This document shows positions 58,211 through 64,000 of a DNA stretch of 64,000 nt, piece after piece. The translations under genes were made by a program, and so were the position numbers. The DNA lies in the NCBI GenBank assembly GCA_021792795.1, contig JAJYUB010000004.1, positions 1 through 64,000 on the forward strand. The letters are read 5' to 3'. The stretch comes from Acidobacteriota bacterium (GTDB lineage Bacteria; Acidobacteriota; Terriglobia; Terriglobales; Acidobacteriaceae). The notes under the pieces were generated by a model, which did no database searches, had not been told where the DNA came from, and saw only the letters and a list, made by a program, of their open reading frames with translations. Each line of letters begins with the position of its first letter. Position 1 is the first letter of the stretch.

Positions 58211-59734
58211 ATGTCATTAGGTGTCTTAAATAATATCTCCGCAATCTATGCGGAAAATAACCTGAACCAGACCAACGCCAGCTTGCAGAACACGCTGACG
58301 CAGCTTTCGTCTGGCTCGCGCATCAACTCCGGCGCCGACGACGCTGCTGGCCTTTCGCTGGCCAACGGTCTCGGTGCGAATTCCGCGGCCCTCACCCAGT
58401 CCGCAACCAACGCAAGCAGCGGCGTTGGACTGCTGCAGGTGGCGGATGGCGCTCTCTCACAGGTCACCAACCTGCTCAACCGCGCCGTCACACTGGCGAC
58501 GGAAGCATCCAACGGGACGCTCAACAGCTCCCAGGACGCGGCAGCCAATCAGGAGTATCAGTCGATCCTGGCTGAAGTGAACAATATCGGTTCCACCTCC
58601 AGCTTCAACGGTGTGGCCGTTTTTGGCTCGACCACGGCGATCTTCACCGGAGACGCCTCGGCGATCGGTTCCAGTGTCGACACGCTGAGCATCAAAGCAT
58701 TGACCTCCGCCAGCGTCGGCGACGTTGGAGGAACCATCGGTTCGGCGACCACAGCCAATATCTACACCGGCGCTGGCGTGTTGTCGACGGCAACAACTGC
58801 GGCGACAACCAGTATGACATTCCAGACAGCACCCACCTACGGGAATATCGCGGGTACGGTTGCTGGAAATACGGAAACATTTACGGCATCCTCGGCTGCC
58901 GATACCTTTACCCTGGGCGCAAATGCCTTTAGCGGCACGGCAACCAACACCGCCATCACAACGCCTACAACTTTGGCAGGGATTGCTGCCGCCTTGAATG
59001 CTCAAGCTACATTCGATCACAGCGCCAATACAGTTTCGTTTGTGGCATCGGTGAACAGTGCTGGGACAGCACTCACGATCACATCGAATGGTACGACACC
59101 TACAGCACCTACAGCAGCTACGCTGACGGCAGCCACCACTGGCGCGACTGTAAGCATAGGGGCTGGATCGACGGTAGCAAACGTGGCCAGCGCTATCAAC
59201 AGCGCCAATCTCACCGGCATTTCTGCCACTGTAACGACGGCTGGCGGATATTCCAGCCTGGTGGTAACGGATAATGGCGGAGCACTGCAAAGCTTCACCG
59301 GCAACGGTGCGGCAGATAACGGACTGAGCAGCGCCAATGGCTTTGGCGCTACTTCTGCCGCTTTCACGGCCAGCGGCGGCGCGGCCACCAACGGTATCTC
59401 ATATACCGAAGGCACCGGCACGAACCTGAGCTCCACGGACCTCAGCAATTCGACCGATGCGCAAGCGGCGCTGACGGCCGTCAGTTCAGCCATATCCGAT
59501 GTGGCCGCCCAGCGCGGTTATCTGGGATCGCAGATCAACACGTTGAATGCCGCGGCGAACGTCGCGAGCACGGAGCAGACCAACGTCATTTCGGCGCAGA
59601 ACAATATCATGGCGACCGACTACGGCCAGGCTACCTCCGACCTGTCCAAGTACCAGATTCTGAGCCAGACCGGCATCAGCGCCCTGGCCCAGGCCAACAC
59701 GGTGCAGCAGGAAGTGTTGAAGCTGCTGCAATAG
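58211..59734 (+). CDS. fliC: Flagellin FliC
   Basis: 507-residue filament subunit. Conserved N-terminal D0/D1 (ISAIYAENNLNQTNASLQNT, LTQLSSGSRINSGADDAAGL, LQVADGALSQVTNLLNRAV) and C-terminal D1/D0 (VAAQRGYLGSQINTLNAAAN, VISAQNNIMATDYGQATSDL, ALAQANTVQQEVLKLLQ). The central part (about 180-420) is Thr/Ala/Ser-rich, surface-exposed, and includes a module at about 221-307 that is also seen in FliD. The ATG follows AGGAG. The sigma-28 promoter lies 130 bases upstream and a hairpin follows the stop. Confidence 0.95.
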   Translation: MSLGVLNNISAIYAENNLNQTNASLQNTLTQLSSGSRINSGADDAAGLSLANGLGANSAALTQSATNASSGVGLLQVADGALSQVTNLLNRAVTLATEASNGTLNSSQDAAANQEYQSILAEVNNIGSTSSFNGVAVFGSTTAIFTGDASAIGSSVDTLSIKALTSASVGDVGGTIGSATTANIYTGAGVLSTATTAATTSMTFQTAPTYGNIAGTVAGNTETFTASSAADTFTLGANAFSGTATNTAITTPTTLAGIAAALNAQATFDHSANTVSFVASVNSAGTALTITSNGTTPTAPTAATLTAATTGATVSIGAGSTVANVASAINSANLTGISATVTTAGGYSSLVVTDNGGALQSFTGNGAADNGLSSANGFGATSAAFTASGGAATNGISYTEGTGTNLSSTDLSNSTDAQAALTAVSSAISDVAAQRGYLGSQINTLNAAANVASTEQTNVISAQNNIMATDYGQATSDLSKYQILSQTGISALAQANTVQQEVLKLLQ

Positions 59735-59752
59735 TCCCTCCTCCACCGGGTC

Positions 59753-59776
59753 GGAGGCAGTTCCCCACCTGCCTCC
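59753..59776 (+). terminator. Hairpin terminator after fliC
   Basis: GGAGGCAG (59753-59760) and CTGCCTCC (59769-59776) form a perfect 8-bp stem with an 8-base loop, 18 bases after the flagellin stop. The T-run is poor, but the position suits a filter that lets flagellin be made in excess of FliD. Confidence 0.6.
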
Positions 59777-59793
59777 GGCACCGCATTTCTCAG

Positions 59794-59819
59794 CAAAGTC
59801 TTAGGGGCCGCGACGAAAA
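59794..59819 (+). promoter_or_regulatory. Candidate sigma-28 promoter for fliD-fliS
   Basis: CAAAGTCT-N10-GACGAAAA: 6 of 8 in each box, spacing one base short. The fliD ATG is 57 bases downstream. Weaker than the other sigma-28 sites. Confidence 0.4.
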
Positions 59820-59875
59820 TGGCCTGTTGCTTGCTTTTCTTACGGGGCAAGCAGAAATATCTGGCGAGGGTTACG

Positions 59876-61561
59876 ATGGGCACTCCGGTTGGAATTTCCT
59901 TTGGATCGCCGACCAGCGGTCAGGGCTTCAATGTCGCGAGTACCGTGAGTCAAATCACGGCCAGCATGCAGGCCGTCGAAACTCCATGGAACAACCAGTT
60001 GACGCAGTTGAAGAGCGAAGATACGGTCTACACCCAGTTGGGTACGGACTTGTCGAATCTGACCACGAGTCTGCAGACGCTGACAAATTTTCAAGGCATT
60101 CTGGAGTCCAAGCAGGGATCCAGTTCCAACACCAATGTCTTGCAACTGCTGTCCGCCAGCAACACGGCCCTCGCTGGCAGCCATACCGTAACGGTTAATA
60201 GTTTGGCGCAAACAGCCTCGTATTATTCCGAAAACTTTTCCAATCCCAACGATCTGGTCAATGGCAGTCTGACGCTGACCGTGAACGGCGGGTCGCCTGT
60301 TACCATCAACACGGCCTCTGGTGGAGAAACCATCGCGCAAATTGCCTCGGATGTAAACAATGCGAACGCGGGCGTGACGGCCAACATCATTACAGATTCC
60401 GGTGGGTCAAGATTGTCCCTGGTCAGCAATGCCAGCGGCACGACAGGAAATTTTACCGTCGGCACCACGCTGACGGATGCGACGAACACCTCGAACATTA
60501 TTTCCTTCACCCAGGCGCAAGCTGGGTCGAATGCTTCCTTTGTCGTGGACGGTATTAGCGAGACCAGCGCCTCGAATACGGTGACGAATGCGATCCCTGG
60601 CGTCAGCTTTCAGTTGCTCTCCGCCGCGTCCAGCAGTCCGGTACAGGTGGAAATTGCCAATAACAATACGGCGGTGGAAGCGGCAGTGCAGAGCTTTGTT
60701 TCTGCCTACAATACCGCGCTAACGGATCTAAATGCCCAGGAAGGCAATACCAGTACGGGTGCGCCAGAACCGCTTTTCGGCAACCCGACGGTCGCTCTTT
60801 TGCAGTCCCAATTGCAATCGGCGATGACGTACATCGTTCCTTCTGGCCTAACGGCCACGGGGAGTCAGAGCACGGGCTATACCTTCACGGCGCCTTCCGC
60901 AACGGACACATACACGGCGGCAGCGGGAACCTTTGGGACGGGAGCCAGTGGCACAGGATCAAGCGCTGCGATCACGACACCTTCGACCTTAACGCAGATT
61001 GCCGCAGATCTGAATGCATCCGGCACGGGCTACTCCGCTACGTTGAATTCAACGAATACCGCCATGACAGTGACGGCATCTTCCTCAACGCCTGCCACGT
61101 TGGCGTCCACGGCCCCGACACTGTCAGCCGGCGGAAGCGGCAGCATCTCCTCCATGACGCAGCTTGGTATCACGGTCAACAACGATGGAACGCTCACGCT
61201 CAATGTATCCGCATTGGACGCTACGTTGAACAGTAACTATCAAGACGTGGTGAACTTTTTGCAGCCCAGCCCGACCTACACGTCCTTTGGCGGCAACTTT
61301 ACAGCGGTGTTGAATAACCTGGGAACCCAGGCCCCCAACGGCTCTATCTATCTGGCTCTGCAATCCAATCAGTCGACAGAATCCACGCTCAACACGGACA
61401 TCACCAATGAGAACGCCCTGATCGCCCAGCAAACGCAGACGCTGACGACAGAGCTGAACCAGGCAAATTTCACGCTCACGGAAATTCCGCAGCAACTGAG
61501 CTATGTCAACGAACTCTATAGTTCCTACAGCGGCTACAATATCAATCCGAATTTTGGATGA
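59876..61561 (+). CDS. fliD: Filament cap protein FliD
   Basis: 561-residue HAP2. N-terminal FliD domain (VSQITASMQAVETPWNNQLT, QLKSEDTVYTQLGTDLSNL), a flagellin-hook-IN motif at about 150-200 (GETIAQIASDVNNANAGVTA), the C-terminal FliD domain (about 430-555), and between them a Thr/Ser-rich insert (about 336-418) like the one in flagellin. The ATG at 59876 follows GCGAGGG; the frame from 59819 begins upstream of it without signals. Confidence 0.92.
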   Translation: MGTPVGISFGSPTSGQGFNVASTVSQITASMQAVETPWNNQLTQLKSEDTVYTQLGTDLSNLTTSLQTLTNFQGILESKQGSSSNTNVLQLLSASNTALAGSHTVTVNSLAQTASYYSENFSNPNDLVNGSLTLTVNGGSPVTINTASGGETIAQIASDVNNANAGVTANIITDSGGSRLSLVSNASGTTGNFTVGTTLTDATNTSNIISFTQAQAGSNASFVVDGISETSASNTVTNAIPGVSFQLLSAASSSPVQVEIANNNTAVEAAVQSFVSAYNTALTDLNAQEGNTSTGAPEPLFGNPTVALLQSQLQSAMTYIVPSGLTATGSQSTGYTFTAPSATDTYTAAAGTFGTGASGTGSSAAITTPSTLTQIAADLNASGTGYSATLNSTNTAMTVTASSSTPATLASTAPTLSAGGSGSISSMTQLGITVNNDGTLTLNVSALDATLNSNYQDVVNFLQPSPTYTSFGGNFTAVLNNLGTQAPNGSIYLALQSNQSTESTLNTDITNENALIAQQTQTLTTELNQANFTLTEIPQQLSYVNELYSSYSGYNINPNFG

Positions 61562-61584
61562 CGCGACAAAGGGAAGGCAGTGCA

Positions 61585-62079
61585 ATGAATTATCAGGAGC
61601 AAACCCTGGCGGTGATGAACAGCGTGGACCTGGTGGTGGCGCTGTACGACGGGATGGTCCGCTTTTTGTATCGAGCGATCGCGAGAGTCGAAGCCGGGGA
61701 TGTCGCAGGACGCCGCGAATCGATCCGCTACGTGCTGGAGATTCTGACCTATCTGCAGGCCCGTCTTCGCCCCGACATTGGCGGCCAGCCGGCGGTAGCG
61801 CTGGCGGAATTCTACGCGGCCATGTATGCCCAGTGCGTGCGCGGCTCCAGGGATGCCTCCATACCTCTGCTGGAACAATCGATCCGCGACATCATGAACG
61901 TTCGCGAGGCATGGAATCAGCTTTCCCTGAACGATCCTCATGAGGATGCGAAACCGAGAAGACACGAGCGAGTCGAGTCTACCTCCTCGACCTTTCAGTC
62001 GGCAGGTCGATCCGAAACCGATGCGGCTGTTCTTGCGTCGCCATGGATGGAAACGGAATCTCGCCGCTGGTCGGCTTAG
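61585..62079 (+). CDS. fliS: Flagellin export chaperone FliS
   Basis: 164 residues. The helical bundle (about 1-110) shows the family start MNYQEQTLAVMNSVDLVVAL, then YDGMVRFLYRAIARVEAGDV and a helix LTYLQARLRPDIGGQPA. It binds the flagellin C-terminus before export. A basic, Ser/Thr-rich C-terminal tail of about 45 residues is extra. It lies 23 bases after fliD. fliT is not seen. Confidence 0.87.
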   Translation: MNYQEQTLAVMNSVDLVVALYDGMVRFLYRAIARVEAGDVAGRRESIRYVLEILTYLQARLRPDIGGQPAVALAEFYAAMYAQCVRGSRDASIPLLEQSIRDIMNVREAWNQLSLNDPHEDAKPRRHERVESTSSTFQSAGRSETDAAVLASPWMETESRRWSA

Positions 62080-62139
62080 AAGGGCATTATGCTGCGGCCA
62101 CAACGAAAGAGGCTCCGTCACAATCCTAGGACCGGAGTT

Positions 62140-62967
62140 TCAATTTGTAGAAAGCCACCAATCGGAACCGGCGCACCAGCAACTGGCGTCCGGCGCATTG
62201 TCTCGATGGAGAGACTTTACTTCGCTCCATTTGCCGTTACGGAACGCTTGCGCAAGTCTCTCCTCCATTGCCGGATCGCGCGCGCCAATACAGGGAACAA
62301 ATTGTGCCTGCAAAAGAAAACGAGCCGGGAAAATTCCACCCTCGCGCCTGGTGACAAGCAGCGTGGCCCCGCCCCCGACAGCAGCCGTGAGAGGAAAGAG
62401 CAGTCGTCCGTCGATTTGCAACGCGTCCAGCCAGACGCCCATTGGCTCCGTAGCGCCGGCGTTCACATACAGTACATCGCACGGCGGAATCGGCCCTTCC
62501 GCGCCGGAGCGAGAATGGACCGAAACGTTGGGAAACTCTGCCAGGTTGCATTTTGCCCGTTGCGCGAGGTGCGGTTCAATTTCATACGCGTCCACCGTTC
62601 CCGTCTCTCCCACCAACTTTGCCAGCAGCGTCGTATAGTAGCCGGTGCCCGCGCCAATGTGGACGACGCGTTCACCTTTCTTCGGCGCCAGCGCGGCCAG
62701 GCAGAAGGCGTGCAATGTCGGCTGGCCATTGTTGAGCGGCGCCTGGGCGCCGAGGGACACCACCACGTCCTGATACAGAAATGCAGGGTCGTCGGAAGGC
62801 GAATCGACATAGCCGGAGCGGGTAAAAATTTTCCAGGGCGGGTCTCCGACAAACTTCTCCCGTGGCGTCGACGCCAAAGCGTCCTGAAGTTCACTTCCCG
62901 GAGGTATGCCGGCGTTGGCCGTTATCATGTCCGCGTAGAACAATCTGAACGCTTGCAAGCGGTCCAT
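62140..62967 (-). CDS. Protein-L-isoaspartate O-methyltransferase-like protein
   Basis: 275-residue SAM-dependent methyltransferase of the PIMT (Pcm) family, which repairs isoaspartyl residues in aged proteins. LASTPREKFVG, the QPTLHAFCLAAL stretch (PIMT-type motif), the SAM-binding glycine loop VVHIGAGTGYYTTLLAKLVG and YEIEPHLAQRA are visible. The usual PIMT site residues near the first motif are altered, and the C-terminus is longer, so it may be a divergent homologue with another substrate. The ATG at 62967 follows GGAGAAGGAAG on the minus strand. It converges with fliS. Confidence 0.75.
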   Translation of the reverse strand: MDRLQAFRLFYADMITANAGIPPGSELQDALASTPREKFVGDPPWKIFTRSGYVDSPSDDPAFLYQDVVVSLGAQAPLNNGQPTLHAFCLAALAPKKGERVVHIGAGTGYYTTLLAKLVGETGTVDAYEIEPHLAQRAKCNLAEFPNVSVHSRSGAEGPIPPCDVLYVNAGATEPMGVWLDALQIDGRLLFPLTAAVGGGATLLVTRREGGIFPARFLLQAQFVPCIGARDPAMEERLAQAFRNGKWSEVKSLHRDNAPDASCWCAGSDWWLSTN

Positions 62968-63021
62968 CTTCCTTCTCCAAATGCGCAATCATCGAGTGTA
63001 ACATCCCATTTCGCGTCTTAG

Positions 63022-63035
63022 GGGACCACGGTCCC
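63022..63035. promoter_or_regulatory. Palindrome in the leader of the EAL-HDOD gene
   Basis: GGGACC-AC-GGTCCC is a near-perfect 14-base inverted repeat 12 bases before the ATG at 63048. It could be a regulator-binding site or a leader hairpin; there is no further evidence. Confidence 0.35.
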
Positions 63036-63047
63036 AAGAAGGGTTCC

Positions 63048-64000
63048 ATGCAGCCGACACATTCATCCGCGAACGCGAATCTTTCGGACCGCCCCAAACC
63101 CGCGCCCGCGCGGCACTTTGCGCGGCAGCCGATTTTCGACCGGCAGCAACAGGTCTTTGGGTACGAATTTCTGTATCGTTCCGGCGGGCAAAACCACTTC
63201 TGTGCCGCATCTGCCTGCGAGTCGGACTCCGCCACTCGGATGATGGTGGACAACTCCGTCCTCTACGACTTTGAGTCGCTGGCAACCCGCGGGAAGGCTT
63301 TTCTCAACTGCACGCGGGAGTCGCTACTCTCTGGCCTTGTCACGCTTTTACCGGCCCGCTCTACGGTACTCGAGATTGTCGAGGACATCGAGCCCGACAG
63401 CGAGGTCCTGGAAGCCTGTCTCGGACTCCGCAATCTGGGGTATCGATTCTCACTGGACGATTTTGCGCCTCGCCCTGGGCTGGAGCGGTTCCTTCCCTTC
63501 GCCGACTACATCAAGATCGATTTCCGCCTGAGCAATGCCTCGCACAGGGCGGAAATACGCCGCTTCCTCGAAGGTTGCAATGCCCGCCTGATCGCCGAAA
63601 AGGTGGAAGAGCACGAGGAGTTTTCTGTTGCCGTCGAAGAGGGGTTCGACCTGTTCCAGGGCTACTTCTTCTGCCGGCCGGACGTCCTTGCGCGGAACCG
63701 CATTCCAGCGAACCATCTGTCGTATATTCAAATACTCGCAGCCGTAAGCCAGCCATTGTTCGATTGGCACAAGATTGAGAAACTGGTCCGCCAGGAGCCC
63801 TCTCTTTGTTATCGCCTGCTGCGGCTGGTCAACAGCGCAAACTATGCGCTGCGTTACGAGATTTCTTCCATTGAAAGGGCCCTCATCGTTGTTGGAGAGG
63901 AGCATTTCCGTAAGTTGGTGGCGGTTGCCATCACCGGCGAATTCGGCAAAGGCCACCCTTCGGAACTGGTCCGCCAGGCATTGCAACGGGCCAGCTTTTG
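63048..64000 (+). CDS. EAL-HDOD signalling protein (3' end outside the window)
   Basis: An open frame of 317 codons runs off the right edge. Residues about 20-215 form an EAL-like domain of the YuxH/CdgJ kind. The EAL motif is changed to EFL (YEFLYR), but several catalytic-type residues remain (FLNCTRES, LEIVEDIEPD, SLDDFAP, YIKIDF, AEKVEEHEEF, LFQGYFF). From about 225 an HDOD domain begins (LVRQEPSLCYRLLRLVNSAN, SIERALIVVGEEHFRKLV). In Vibrio the homologue CdgJ affects motility. Whether this EAL domain cleaves c-di-GMP cannot be told from sequence. Confidence 0.82.
   Translation, partial: MQPTHSSANANLSDRPKPAPARHFARQPIFDRQQQVFGYEFLYRSGGQNHFCAASACESDSATRMMVDNSVLYDFESLATRGKAFLNCTRESLLSGLVTLLPARSTVLEIVEDIEPDSEVLEACLGLRNLGYRFSLDDFAPRPGLERFLPFADYIKIDFRLSNASHRAEIRRFLEGCNARLIAEKVEEHEEFSVAVEEGFDLFQGYFFCRPDVLARNRIPANHLSYIQILAAVSQPLFDWHKIEKLVRQEPSLCYRLLRLVNSANYALRYEISSIERALIVVGEEHFRKLVAVAITGEFGKGHPSELVRQALQRASF

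Overview
This window reads as a chromosomal segment of a motile, Gram-negative, GC-rich soil bacterium, most probably an Acidobacteriota of the Acidobacteriaceae type (inference). The reasons are the remnant of a large TonB-dependent carbohydrate receptor with the usual C-terminal signature of that phylum, LPS heptose genes, the P- and L-ring genes of a diderm flagellum, and a flagellar gene order that mixes sigma-54 and sigma-28 control.

Left part (1-10.8 kb), accessory and metabolic: a frameshifted tyrosine recombinase abutting tRNA-Ser(CGA); a decayed RpiB-type sugar-phosphate isomerase; an altronate dehydratase plus hexuronate transporter pair (minus strand); a heptose operon (hldE C-domain type adenylyltransferase, hldD, gmhA) followed by a ROK kinase; remnants of a TonB receptor and possibly of a glycoside hydrolase; a hydrogenase-type maturation protease; tRNA-Gly(CCC).

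Right part (10.8-62 kb), an almost uninterrupted flagellar and chemotaxis island: first stator operon with a PAS/degenerate-GGDEF gene (minus); cheX-cheY-cheA-cheW-mcp-cheB-cheR; an orphan OmpR-type regulator and a sigma-54 activator without a DNA-binding domain; flgB-flgC-fliE-fliF-fliG-fliH-fliI-fliJ; fliK-flgD-flgE; fliN-fliO-fliP-fliQ-fliR-flhB-flhA-fliA-fliM-fliN/Y and a zinc-finger/MshEN-like protein; flgF-flgG-flgA-flgH-flgI-flgJ; flgM-flgN-like-flgK-flgL; second stator operon flbD-motA-motB (minus); fliC, fliD, fliS. The island is followed by a protein-isoaspartate methyltransferase-like gene and a truncated EAL-HDOD gene at the right edge.

How it works together: I can read good sigma-28 (FliA) promoters before the late genes (cheX operon, both stator operons, flgM, fliC, probably fliD) and sigma-54 promoters before middle genes (fliK, fliN, flgF). 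The sigma-54 activator, FliA and FlgM of the same island would drive this cascade. Several proteins carry cyclic-di-GMP-related folds: an MshEN-like tandem repeat inside CheA, another in the zinc-finger protein, a GDDEF protein in the stator operon and an EAL-HDOD protein. This suggests a built-in second-messenger input to motility (inference). flhF, flhG and fliL are not in the island, FlgH has no cysteine for lipidation, and FlgJ has no muramidase domain.
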